A DNA stretch of 64,000 nucleotides from Symbiodinium natans (taxonomy: Eukaryota; Sar; Dinophyceae; Suessiales; Symbiodiniaceae), in the NCBI GenBank assembly GCA_905221605.1, contig CAJNDS010001779.1, forward strand, positions 1,239,977 through 1,303,976, in the 5' to 3' direction. The translations under genes were made by a program, and so were the position numbers. The notes under the pieces are model-generated. The model ran no database searches. It saw nothing but the letters and a program-made list of their open reading frames with translations, and was not told where the DNA came from. Positions within the stretch are counted from its first letter, which is position 1. Every line of letters begins with the position of its first letter. Below, one piece after another: positions 22,327 through 33,751 of the stretch.

Positions 22327-25300
22327 TGATCCGCTTTCCAATAGCCAAGCTCGTTTCCTCATTCGGCAGGTCGCGAGGCTGGACACGAAGTGGAGGACCT
22401 CAGAAGATTGCATGGGATCCCCTAAAGATTTGCAATAAGGATTTAGGATTTAAAGTGTTTGGGTTTTGGGTTTTAAGCCGCCGCCGCCCCCCACCCCCCC
22501 CCCACACCCCCTTGAGTCTGTCTGCTTCGCTACCGCCTAACTTGTGGGGGCTGGGGAGTGTGAGGCGAGAGGGGGGACTCCGAGTACTTCCTCTTGGGAG
22601 CGGAGGCTTTCCCTATATCCTAATCCTAAACCTGGAGGCTCTGAGCCCTAAACCCTGAAACCCTAAACCCTAAACCCCCTAAACCCCCTAAACCCCCCCA
22701 AACCCCCCCGTAAACCCCTCCTAAACCCCCCTAAACCCCCCCTAAACCCCCCTAAACCCCCTAAACCTAAACCCTAAACCCTAAACCCTAAACCCCAAAA
22801 CCCCAACACCCCGCGCGCCTCGAGCCGCAGCCAGGTCTGTCCCGACGCATCGGCCTGCTTTCACGGCTCAATCAGCTTCTAGTTTAGGTTTTAGGGTTTA
22901 GGGTTTAGGGTTTAGGGCTTAGGGCTCAGGGTTGAAGGTTTAGGGTTTAGGGTCTAGGGTTTAGGGTTAGGGTTGGTTCCAGCTCAGAGTAGTCAACTTA
23001 CGTATTCCCAAAAACGAACTCTGCACGTATGTGTTGGGGATTCTTCTTCTGCTTGCAAGGTGAAGTCAAGCCGTGGTAATATGTCAAACACCATCAGAGA
23101 AGCCTTGGCTCAGTAGAGCTCTATTGCTTGCGAACAGTAACTTACTTTGCCAATAGTTGAACTTTAAACTTTTTGGGTTTCCTTACTTAGTAGGAAGAAC
23201 ACAGCTTAACCTTTTTAACTTTGAACTTTTTGGGTTTCCTTAGTAGGAAGAATACAGTTTTAACCTTCTTTTCCCCTTGGCTATTGGAGAAGAAAGGCTT
23301 GGCTGCACTCAGGAGGGTAGCTATAAATTAAACTTTTGGCTGCCTTCATAAGAAACCCAATAAACCCAAAAAAGGTAAGGATCTAAAGTTACAGTAAAGT
23401 ACCACAAAGAAGGTAAAGGGCCGCTACGGTACCAGCTTCATCGACTGACCATCCTAGGGAGCTCCGCACATCCACGGCTGGCGCTGCGAGCTCTCTCACG
23501 CCGTTTGGGGTTGAGGGTTTGGGGTTTAGGGTTTAGGGTTTAGGGTTTAGGGTTTAGGGCTCTCATCTCGGCCTTGCTTGTCTTCTGCACCCCCGGCGTG
23601 CTTGACCTCCTCATGACTGGCACGACGTCGCCATCCTGTGGCCTGATGGGTCTCCGCGTCCTGCCTGAACCCTAAACCCTAAACCCTAAACCCTAAACCC
23701 TATACCCTAAACCCTAAACCCCCTTTGCCACAAAGCGGGGAGGATCTAATCATCAGCCTGAAGCCTAAGGATTGGCAAGTCCCCTCCTTGGACTTGAGTT
23801 TGTCGACCCGCGCGGACTCAGGTTTTGGGGTTTTACTCAGGCTTTGAAGGCTGTGGGGAGGAAGGGGGTTCTAGTCCCTAAACTCCAAACCTTAAGCCCT
23901 AACGATCATCCACCCTACACCCGAAGATTCGCATTTTCTGAGAGACGTGTGATGTGGAGTTACGGGGGTTTAAGGTTTAAGGTCTTACAACCGTTAAGAT
24001 TTTAGAGCCTCGGCCCATTTGGGGCTCTCGAGGTTCGGGTTTAGGGGTTCGGGGGTTTAGGGCTTCGGAGGTACAGGTGGCCCTAAAACCTAAAGGCCCA
24101 AACACCCTAAACCCCGAATATATAAACCGGAAACCCTGAACAAACCCTAACCCCGAAACAAGCCTGAACCCACCCTAAACCCTAAACCCTAAACCCTGAG
24201 GGTTTTAGGATCTACCTCCAAAACCGCCCCAAGAAAACGCAGCAAAAGCGCTGGCCTGGAGGAAGCCAGCGGCGCCGTGGATGTGCATCATCACCTTCCG
24301 GAAGGGCGCGACTTCTCAAGGGTTTAGGGTTTAGGGTTTAGGGTTTAGGGTTTAGGGTTTAGGGTTTAGGGTTTAGGTAGAAGGATTTGGGAACTTAGGC
24401 TGGTAAGACCTGGCTGATTTCTGAACCCTCCGACAAGTTTAACTGTTAGGCTCCATCTTGTGGGGTTCTACCAAAAACCCAGAAGGTTAAAGTCCTCAGA
24501 GCCAGCCAAAAGAAAGCCAAGAAGAATTTAGAACACAAGTAGCCACGCGGTCTTGGGGGGCTCGGGTTGAAGGCTGCAGGCTCAGAGTGTGTTAAGGATC
24601 TTCAACCATGCTGCCACACCAGGGAACCTCGATGTTGTTCGCTAGGATGGCCCCGTAAAACTCTCCGAAAAATATTCCTGAGCATGATCCTCTTGAGCCC
24701 AAATAAGGGTGAACATATGGAATGTCCAAGGGCTCTACCTGGCTCAACATATACTTGGAGGTTTATGGGACTTAGAAGCAAAGAATAACTGTACAAATAC
24801 CCACTTATAAGGCCCTGAAGTACTGTTATAAGTACAGTTATACTTAATTACCAAGTACCATGAACCTCCAAGCACCCCCGTATTTGCGGTAGATTCCGCT
24901 GGGCGTGTTTGGGAAGGCCCTTTTCGAGCCAGCTTGATGCCTCTCAGGACCTTAAACCCTGAACCCTAAACCCTAAACCCTAAACCCTAAACCCTAAGTT
25001 CCCACAGGGCCGGCAAGAAGTCATGGCAAGCACGTCCGTAGCTCTATCAAACTCCTACAGGACTCCTGAGCCCCTAAAAACTCCCAACCTTCCTGAAAAA
25101 CCCTAAACCCTAAACCCTAAACCCTAAACCCTAAACCCTAAACCCTAAACCCTAAACCCTAAACCCTAAACCCTAACCCCTCAAGACAAAATAAATAGAA
25201 ATTGCGTGTGGTATCATTCGGAATTCTCTGAGTTTCCCAGTTATTTGTCTAAACAGCTGACAAGCCGAGTTTAAGTCTGCGCCCCATCCCCCCCGCCCTC

Positions 25301-26300
25301 ACCCCCCCCCCCCCCCCCCTCCCCCCCTCCCACCCAAAAAAAATGAAAAGCATAGCTCCAAAAAACAAAACGTTTCGGCCAAAACGTTTCGGTCAAAACG
25401 TTTCGGTCAAAACGTTCCGTCAACCCAAACCCCAAACAACTACCCTAAACCCTAAACCCTAAACCCTAAACCCTAAACCCTGAACCCTAAACCATCCCCC
25501 CCTCCCCCGGCCCAAAAAGAACAACAAAACATCCTCCCCAACACCGCGCCTGGGAGTCGAGCAGCGGCACGGAGAGCACCTCCGCGTCGCAGAGGACGTG
25601 CGAGAGTCCTGAACATGTAAGGGGTTTAGGGTTTAGGGTTTAGGGTTTAGGGTTTAGGGGTTTAGGGGTTTAGGGGTTTAGGGGTTTAGGGTTTAGGGTT
25701 TAGGGGTTTTGGGTTCAGGGTTTGGAGGTTCAGGGTACTGATAACCCGAATGGGAGCTGCACTTCTACGCCCTCTGAGTCCCCTGAGTCCGCTAAGTCCC
25801 CCAAGTAGGTTATAAGTAGACTCATGATTGGGGCTATAAGGAAGCAATAAACTAAGGCAGTACTGGCAAGTACTGTAACTGCAGCTAACACTACAACTCT
25901 AACAGCAGCTATAACTAGGACTATAATGACAACTACAACTAGAACTGGAACTATAGCCCCATCTAGAACTATACCAGACAGAAACGAATAACAAGAAGAA
26001 CACCAAAAAACACCGCAAGCAAAAACAGGGGAACCACCCTCATCTGCCGCTGCGGCCAAAGGCGCGCCGCTGGCCCAAGAACAGGGGCCTGGTGCTCACA
26101 GGGTGTTTTGGGCTTTGGTTGGTGGAAGGGTTCCGGATTTCCTTGTCAGCTTTAGGGTTCTGGGGGCTTTGAGGCTCTAAACACTAAACCCTGAACCCTA
26201 AACCCTAAACCCCAAACCCTAAACCCTAATCCCCTAAACCCTAAGCTTGACGGGCTTTCTCGGTCTGTGCGGCGCAGCAAGTGCACATTAGGGCTCAAGG
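22327..26300 (-). CDS. Cluster of minus-strand exons, genes not resolved
   Basis: Exons with matching splice signals: 26300-26247 (LSPNVHLLRRTDRESPS), 25608-25550 (LSHVLCDAEVLSVPLLDSQ), 24311-24256 (APFRKVMMHIHGAAGFLQ), 22857-22810 (QADASGQTWLRLEARG) and 22398-22327 (VLHFVSSLATCRMRKRAW and LLESGS). Donors are a mix of GT and GC; acceptors are mostly preceded by pyrimidines. None matches a family I recognise. The two exons at 24940-24592 in this interval are described separately. Confidence 0.45.
24592..24940 (-). CDS. 3' end of a gene interrupted by an introner-like element
   Basis: Exon 24940-24866 (after GAG|G; contains ASSWLEKGLPKHAQRNL, ends RGCLE) is separated from exon 24753-24592 (starts YMLSQVEPLDIPYVHPYLG, contains GIFFGEFYGAILANN, ends EDP then TAA) by a 112-base intron that is almost exactly a family B element. 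Both exons are open in one phase, and joining at GAG|TAT gives a continuous frame. I do not recognise the family. The donor (GTTCATGG) and acceptor (CTCCAAG) both belong to the element ends. Confidence 0.65.
24754..24872. mobile_element. Family B introner-like element
   Basis: Inverted ends CTTGGAGGTT... and ...AACCTCCAAG enclose about 119 bp with internal paired words (ataactgtac / agttatac). The last seven bases of the element (CTTGGAG on the coding strand) remain in the mRNA as codons for Leu-Glu, so the element supplied part of the exon as well as both splice sites. Confidence 0.8.
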
Positions 26301-26502
26301 CTGCGGGCGGGAAAGCGGAGTAGGGTAGGGTTTAGGGTTTAGGTCTAGGGTTTAGGGTTTAGGGTTTAGGGTTTAGGGTTTTTGGGTTTTGGGTTTTGGG
26401 TTTAGGGTTTAGGCTTTAGGGTTTACGATTTAGGGTTTAGGGTTTGGGGTAACCGAAGCCGAAGAGAAGCAGGGCTTTCGTGCCCCAACCTCCCCAACCC
26501 TA

Positions 26503-26813
26503 CTTGGAGGCTCATGGGTACTTACAAGTAGTTATAAGCACTGTAAGGTTATAACCATAGTTACCCTACTTATGAGCCTACTCATCTATACCCCGTAAAC
26601 CCTCACTCAGTCCTAAACCCTATGCCCGGCACCCAAGACCCAAAAAACACACCGCCAGGAGGCATAACCCTGTAACTTGTGATGTTCCCCCCCTAAACTC
26701 AAAGTCCTTAATAGGGATTACAGTACCCCCCCCCCCCCCCCTATTCTAATCCCTATTGACCACTGTTAATTATAAGGCGGATCATGCCAACTGTAACCCT
26801 ATGAGCCTCCAAG
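26503..26813. mobile_element. Family B element with a nested family A element
   Basis: The ends cttggaggctcatgggtact and tatgagcctccaag are inverted copies flanked by TA on both sides. A family A element (26691-26790, ends gatgttcccc and ggatcatgcca) lies inside. This gives an age order: B inserted first, A later. Confidence 0.65.
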
Positions 26814-27309
26814 TAAACCCAACCTCAGCCCCCGAAAGCATCCGACCTGCAAGAGCCCCTTTGAGACCCTGAAGCATGGACCCTCCTGCTTCTTTAGGGG
26901 TGGACTTCTTACGCCGTCAGCCTGCATCCAAAAAAGTGCCCCATGTTTCAGAACAACCCTGAACCCTGAACTAGGCCCTAAACCTACATAGACTTCCCGC
27001 CGCATGGTTTTCAGTCGTGCGTTTTACACCCATGCTTTTTTGCATATTTTACATGGCCTCCGAGCCTCCGGAAAACATGCTCCGATTTTATGGAATTGCT
27101 AAATCCTTGGGCTTTTGTACATTCACGGGCGTCACATTACGCGTTGGGCAAAAGTCGCGAGCAGCGAAAACGCCGGTATTTGCAGTGTTTCCGTGTTTTC
27201 GGGGCGAAAAGTAGGCGTGAACAAAAAAGCGCGGATTTTTATGAGTTTTTGGCATGTGCAGGATTGTTGGATGTTTGGGTGGGAAGTTTGGTAATACTTG
27301 TATCCGAAG

Positions 27310-27660
27310 CTAAAGTCCAAGAGCCTATGAGCCCAAAGCTAAAGTTTTCAAGGCTAAACCCCAAAGGTAAAGTCTTTAAGGGTAAAGCGTGAAACCATTG
27401 TCTTATGCGGCTAAACCCCAAGTCGACAGCCCTAAACCCTAAAGTCGTAAAGCCGAAACCCCAAAGCGAAAGCTCCAAACCCGAAAGTGTTAAAGCCCTA
27501 AACCCTAAAGTCTTAAAGCCTAAATCCCAAAGCGAAAGCCGTAAACCCTAAAGTCTTAAACCCCTAAACCCCAAAATCTTAAAGCATAAACTCCAAAGCT
27601 AAAGCACTAAACTGTAACTGCAAAGCCTGAAGCCGAAAGCTAAAGTCCTAAACCCGCATT
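27310..27660. repeat. Degenerate ctaaagtc/cctaaac repeat block
   Basis: Loosely repeated 7-9-mers of the form taaagtc, taaaccccaaag and gccctaaacc run for about 350 bp. It may be a decayed telomere-type tract mixed with a related unit. The ORFs at 27090-27392 and 27239-27478 are partly this repeat. Confidence 0.6.
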
Positions 27661-28639
27661 TCCAGCATGGTGAAACATTGGCAGGAACGGATAAACGCCC
27701 CCCCCCCCCAAAAAAAAAAAAAAAAAAAACTGACCTTCATCACGCAGCTAGAAATCGTGCGTTTTGCTTGACGGCAATCCATGCGGAAGCATAGACTTCC
27801 CCAAGCCCCCCCAACTCCCACACCCCAGTCGGAGAGTCGAGGCGCTGGTAGCCTTCGAGGCAGCTCGCCTTGACAAGGGGAGCTGGAGCCATACTCCCCT
27901 TAGAACCTTAAGGAAATATGCAGTACTTTATAGGGTTTAGGGTTTCGGGTGTCGGGTTTTTCTAAGTAAAAAGAGAAAAGAGTTGCTAAGGGAGCTGGAG
28001 GGAGTATTCCGGGGGTGGGGCCAAGGGCCCCCGTTAGGGCTTCGTTGTTTCTTAGGGTCTAGGGTTTAGGGTTCAGGGTTGTTTTGGGGAGGTTTGTTCC
28101 GGGCTAAGTCCTTCTTTTTGGCTGGTTTAGGGATTACAAGGCTTACAGGGTTGGGCTTACAGGGCTTACAGGGCTTACAGGGCTTACAGAGCTTACAGAA
28201 TTTGTAGGGTTTGGGGCGTCGGGATTCCAGGCCAGGTCTGGGTTATTCACCGGAGAAATGAGGAGCACAAAAGCCCAGCAAAAACCTAACAGACCTCCCT
28301 TGGGGATGTTCCGCCAGCTACAAACAGTCCTGGCAGGACCGGTAGTCTAAGGGGAAACCGGTCCCCGACTACGAACAATGGGGGAAACATATAGCCCCAA
28401 ATACCTACACCCTATCATCCCTAAAACCTAAAAGTGCATATCCCCGCGCGCGCGCGCGAAAGAAACCCTAAACCCTAAACCCCACACCCTAAACCCTAAA
28501 CCCTAAGAACCTCCAAGTACAGGCCGCGCGGCGCTGAGCTCCCAGAGCGGGCGCAGGGTATGGAGGCATGCAATGGGTGCCTGGGCTTAGGGTCTAGGGA
28601 TAAGCTGTCCTAGACCTATATGCCTACAAATAATGTATA

Positions 28640-28689
28640 TACATATATACATACTATATGTGTATATATATATATATATATAAACTCAC

Positions 28690-28720
<31 letters not shown>
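28640..28720. repeat. TA microsatellite
   Basis: Two (ta)n runs separated by aactcaca lie at the left border of the AT-rich palindrome array. Confidence 0.9.
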
Positions 28721-28722
<2 letters not shown>

Positions 28723-28795
28723 GGACCTTTATGCACTATGTTGCCTTGTTGTTTTTTCTATATACATTTTTTTAATTAATTTTTATTATTTATAT

Positions 28796-30460
28796 TATTT
28801 ACATCGGAAATACATCGGAACCGATGTAAATAATGTAAATGTGCTATTTACATTATTTATATCGGAAATACATCGGAACCGATGTAATAATGTAAATGAG
28901 CCATTTACATTATTTAGATTATGTATATTATTTATATCGGTTTTCGGGAGGGTCCGGGTCTGGGACCCGCGCCCATTTACATTATTTACATCGGAAATAC
29001 ATCAGAACCGATATAAATCATGTAAATGGGGGGGTCCCAGACCCGGATCTCTCCTCTAAAACTGATAAAAATAATATAAATAATGTAAATAATGTAAATG
29101 GGCGATTTACATTATTTACGTCGGAAATACATATTTCCGATGTAAATAATGTAAATAGGCCATTTACATTATTTAAGTTATTTATATTATTTATATCGGC
29201 TTTTGGGAGGGTCCGGGTCTGGGACCCGCGCCCATTTACATTATTTACATCGGAAATACATCAGAACCGATATAAATCATGTAAATGGGGGGGTCCCAGA
29301 CCCGGATCTCTCCTCTAAAACTGATAAAATTAATATAAATAATGTAAATAATGTAAATGGGCGATTTACATTATTTACGTCGGAAATACATATTTCCGAT
29401 GTAAATAATGTAAATAGGCCATTTACATTATTTAAGTTATTTATATTATTTATATCGGCTTTTGGGAGGGTCCGGGTCTGGGACCCGTGTCCATTTACAT
29501 TATTTACATCGGAAATACATCGGAACCGATATAAATAATGTAAATGGACACGGGTCCCAGACCCAGACCCTCCCAAAAGCCGATATAAATAATATAAATA
29601 ATGTAAATAATGTAAATGGCCCATTTACATTATTTACATCGGAAACACATATTTCCGATGTAAATAATGTAAATGGGCCAATTACATTATTTACATTGTT
29701 TATATTATATATATTGGTTTTTGTGAGGGTCCGGGTCTGGGACCCGTGCCCATTTACATTATTTACATCGGAAATACATATTTCCGATGTAAATAATGTA
29801 AATGGGCCATTTACATTATTTACATTATTTATATTATTTATATTGGTTTTTGTGAGGGACCGGGTCTGGGACCCGTGCCCATTTACATTATTTACATCGG
29901 AAATACATATTTCCGATGTAAATAATGTAAATGGGCCATTTACATTATTTACATTATTTATATTATTTATATTGGTTTTTGTGAGGGTCCGGGTCTGGGA
30001 CCCGTGCCCATTTACATTATTTACATCGGAAATACATATTTCCGATGTAAATAATGTAAATGGGCCATTTACATTATTTACATTATTTACATTATATATA
30101 ATTTTTATTGGTTTTTGTGAGGGTCCGGGTCTGGGACCCGTGCCCATTTAGATTATTTACATCGGAAATACATTGGAACCGATGCAAATAATGTAAATGG
30201 GCCATTTACATGAAACACATCGGAAATATATCAGAAACCGATATAAATAATGTAAATGGGTCATTTACATTATTTAGGTTCGGGTCTGGGACCCCTACCC
30301 GTTAACATTATTTACATAAAAAAAACATAAAAACCAATCTAAATATTGTAAATGAGCTACTTATATTATTTACATTCTTTTACATTATATTTATATCGGT
30401 TTTCAATATAAATAATGTAAATCGACCATTTATATTATTTATATTTTACTTTATTTACAT
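28796..30460. repeat. Array of long palindromes, 129-bp units with 259-bp dimers
   Basis: The unit contains catttacattatttacatc followed by ggaaata and then its exact inverse, giving near-perfect palindromes of about 54 bp. Between these is a second small palindrome, cgggtctgggacccg. The word gagggtccgg recurs at 28948, 29207 and 29466 (259 bp apart), then at 29725, 29854, 29983 and 30119 (129, 129, 136). In the 259-bp form the spacer also occurs inverted (29551-29580). The AT content is far above the surroundings. The long ORFs on both strands (for example 29462-30151) are translations of the palindromes, not genes. Confidence 0.95.
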
Positions 30461-30664
30461 CGTTTTTAAAATGATTTTGAAAAATAGTCGATATAGCAAT
30501 TCTAAAAGAAAAATGTCATTATTATACTGATAATAATTATTATTTCAAGTCTGTCACTGCATTTATTTCTACATATTTTGAAAACAAATACCTTAAATAA
30601 AATAAAGTCTCGCCTCAGGTATGGTTTCTTTTGATTCTCAATATCGAACGCGCGGAGCCTACAG

Positions 30665-30870
30665 TGAATGCAGCGTTAACTCAACCCGGAGGACTGTTTT
30701 CGGTCTCCGGGAAAGCGGGGTACTGTATTCGGTCCCTGAACACGGTGGTACTGTTTTCGGTCCACCGTCTCCCCCCTCTCTTGTTTGTGTATTGTTATCT
30801 CGCCAACTCCATACTAAACAGCACAGTAGACATGGTGGTACTGTTATCGGTCCACCGTGTTTGCGCTTAA
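30665..30870. repeat. Repeated tactgttttcggtcc hairpins
   Basis: Four copies of the word tactgtattcggtcc (with t/a variants) occur. Two form exact hairpins, ggtggtactgttttcggtcc followed by acc. They lie immediately upstream of the next hairpin array and upstream of the plus-strand gene island. Confidence 0.7.
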
Positions 30871-30904
30871 ATTACTACAATAACATGAAACATATCATAA
30901 GCAA

Positions 30905-31158
30905 AAGACCAGGCGTCGATAGCAGCAGATTTTGTCCACACCCTTTCTTGGCAAAATTTGCTGCAATCGACGCCGCCGTGTTTTCAGAAGCAAAACACCA
31001 GGCGTTCATAGCAGCAGATTTTGCCCGCACCCTTTCGTGGCAAAATTTGCTGCAATCTACGCCGCCGTGTTTTCAGAGCAAAACACCAAGAGTCGATAGC
31101 CGCAGATTTTGCCCACACCCTTTGTGGGCAAAATTTGCCGCAATCGACGCCGCCTCAA
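30905..31158. repeat. Three tandem hairpin units of about 85 bp
   Basis: Each unit has a left arm with ggcgtcgatagcagcagatt then ttg, a loop acaccctttc, and a right arm ggcaaaatttgctgcaatcg then acgcc. The arms are inverted repeats of about 28 bases with few mismatches. The three units differ by changes that mostly preserve pairing (for example gtgtggacaaa / cttggcaaaa versus gggcaaaatttgccgc). The ORF 30621-31208 crosses them and I do not call it a gene. Confidence 0.8.
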
Positions 31159-31538
31159 ATAACAAGAAGAGTGCGCAACATGACGCATTCCATGCTTTGG
31201 AATGTTAAGTGCCTTTTGTCTATAGAGCAAAGCATGACGCATGTCAGGCCTTGAACTACGTCAGCGTTCCTTCGTGAAGGACGAAGCATGACAGGACACA
31301 TCTCAGGTCCTGAATATGTCATTGTTGTCTAGTAGAGGGTGACGCATGACAAATGAACTCCGAAAAGATTAACGCAAAGAATTTTACGGCTATTATGGTG
31401 TTGTCCACTTGAAAGAACGTTGTGACAAGAATTATCAGGGAGGTTTGAGGGAACACGACTGGTTTCATAGTTCTTGTGGGCCTTAAGGTTATTAGTTCCA
31501 TTATGTTTTGGTTTCTTCATTATTCAGCCTCAGGCTAG

Positions 31539-31877
31539 ATGGCGAAGAGTAAAGAACCAGAAGCCCTGAAAATATTTAGGGTGCGGTTGCAGCTGTAACT
31601 TTTCTTGACTTAACGATGACAATGCTTGCTTTTTGTGACTTCAAGTGCAGCATTCATTGAACAGTGGAATGAAGGTTTGAGCTTTGAGAGTACGGTTTTT
31701 AGACGTACAAGGCTTCGACAATTGCAATCTTTGGATATTGGAGTTCAGACGTTGGCGTTAGCGAGTTCACTTTCCGTCATGCTTTGACCGCATCAAGCCT
31801 TTGCTCAAGTTGTACGTCTTTTCTTCGGCATTCTGGCATTGTGTCTCGCAGGCCAGCCTTTGCAGATTGAAGATTGA
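31539..31877 (+). CDS. Candidate small four-exon gene of unknown function
   Basis: ATG at 31539. The exons 31539-31594, 31646-31674, 31712-31756 and 31852-31877 join in phase to a 51-residue product that begins MAKSKEPEALKIFRVRLQL, continues AAFIEQWNEG and ends RQPLQIED then TGA. The introns are 51, 37 and 95 bp with GT donors, and acceptors are followed by G in two of three. I do not recognise it. The short product and freedom in choosing acceptors keep confidence low; it could be the 5' part of a longer gene. Confidence 0.35.
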
Positions 31878-31923
31878 GCACCTTTAAGGACTTTATTTCT
31901 GTCGTTAAATAAAATCAGGCCTC

Positions 31924-32649
31924 ATGGGGAGGAGCAAGAAGAGCAAGTCGGGCAAGGGCAAGAAGCACCAGTCGCCACACACAACGTGGAAGAAGAACGA
32001 ACGAGCGATGGCTCTCCTCTTAGTTTTTTTTGTTAAATTTCTTCGCGACTATAGCTCTGCATGTTAAAATCCTGTTTGCTAAGGATCACAAGGAATCCTT
32101 CCGCCAAAAAAAGCAAGATAAAGAGAACAAGACCAAGGCCATGTGACTATAGACGTTTCTAAGAGCTGAAGCAGGTTATCTCGAACTGCAATAATTTATT
32201 TACATAAAGAGCAATATTACTATGCTAAGGAAATAAAGTTTTGCGCGCTCCATTGAAGGTGAAGTCTATCATGAAGAAAGCCCCGGAGCCCAAGAAGAAG
32301 ATCCATTTCAAGGAGACGCTGAAGGCTGACGTGAGCGATTAAAATGCTTATTCGTAGTGTACGTTTCTCTAAGGTCATGGTGGTGGACTCCTACAAGCAC
32401 CAGAAAGAGCTATGGCTGTTCGCTTACTATTTTGAATGTTTAGACATGTTTAGACGTATTGGAATATCGGTATGTTCATCTAAATTTTCACGAGGCACCA
32501 GAACGACTGGCGCAATCCGCTTGTCTTGTGCAATACTTGCGGGCTTCGCCAGCATTTCTGGCAGGGCCGCATGGAGGCAGTGGAACAATCGCATCCGTAT
32601 TGACAATGATGTTTTAAACATTATGTTGCTATCAGGGAGCTCCGGGAAA
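31924..32649 (+). CDS. Lysine-rich protein gene with seven short exons (3' end unresolved)
   Basis: ATG at 31924 opens MGRSKKSKSGKGKKHQSPH and TTWKKNERAM. Following exons: 32084-32137 (DHKESFRQKKQDKENKTK), 32259-32330 (VKSIMKKAPEPKKKIHFKET), 32374-32408 (VMVVDSYKHQK), 32495-32522 (HQNDWRNPL), 32565-32596 (GRMEAVEQSHP) and 32636-32649 (ELRE). All acceptors are AG|G. Donors are GC after exons 1, 2 and 4 and GT elsewhere. The split Glu codon (GA+G) at exons 4/5 and the Pro codon (CC+G) at exons 6/7 are restored. The basic N-terminus suggests a nuclear or nucleolar protein (inference). I do not recognise the family. Introns are AT-rich, 42-121 bp. Confidence 0.6.
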
Positions 32650-33324
32650 GTGCCATTTTGCCCAGTGGAAGTCGCCAGCTCATTTCTTTTTAATCTGTTA
32701 ATGTTTTAAGTACTTCCCCCCCGCAATGAGGTTCGTCTGCGGACAATGCCTTCTCCAGCCTGCGTCGAACCTTCACTCGACGCAGCGCATCCTAATCAGC
32801 TGTCCTAGTCATACGAAGATTTTTATCACGCATCTAAGGTCGAGTAACCTGAGACGCTGATCGCAGAGCAGCAAGGTGAGGCGGCGCGCTTAAAAAAGAG
32901 GCAAACCTTGCCTGAGTGCTGCGAATGCAAGACCTGCGCTTTAATTCAGCAGTCTCGTCGAGCGCTTCCATTCACGTTATTCTATTGTTTATAAAGAGAG
33001 AACATACTTTGTTTCGTGCGCTGGTTCTAATTGATTCTATCGTTTCAGGGTCACTTTCTATTTTTTTGCTTGCACGTGCAGTTTAACAATGTGTTCCGAT
33101 TTTTTTGTCTGATATTTAAAGGAAGTGGATTACCTTAATTGTCTTAGAAATCTAGTTCGAACATTTCAAGCAGGACTTTTTTTTCATGTTAACATGTGTG
33201 AGTTTCGGCTTGAGCGCTTAACCTACCGGAAACTTTTGCGAAGCCGCCTTGTGCAGACCGTGCTGGACTTGGATTTGCAACCTGCGTATTAGTTTTGTTT
33301 ACAGCGTCGACGTGAAGGTTCTGT

Positions 33325-33657
33325 ATGGTGCGCTTCTCGCAGTGTGATTGGTTCGCTGATGACGACGTGGAGTCTCCGCGCCTGCAATATATGCTTGTAC
33401 TAAAGACTATTACTTAAGATAATACTTTTCTTATAATAGACCATAAGGTTCGACGCCGACAAGACGGCGACGATCAAGAAGTCATCTCGACGTGACCTGG
33501 AAGTATGTCATTTTTTTTAGACAAGTATCTGCATCTCGATCATAAGGCGTTCGTCTTCCTGGATGGCGAAGTCAGGTGAAGATGCCTCAGACAAATACAA
33601 GGTATTGAAGGTTTGAATTATAGGATATGATGGAAGCGGCTGGATCTTCCAAGACGG

Positions 33658-33751
<94 letters not shown>

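Noticed and set aside
29462-30151. ORFs of 195-229 aa on both strands (NNVNGPFTLFT repeats)
   Set aside because: Both strands give nearly the same peptide because the DNA is palindromic; this is a property of the repeat, not coding selection.
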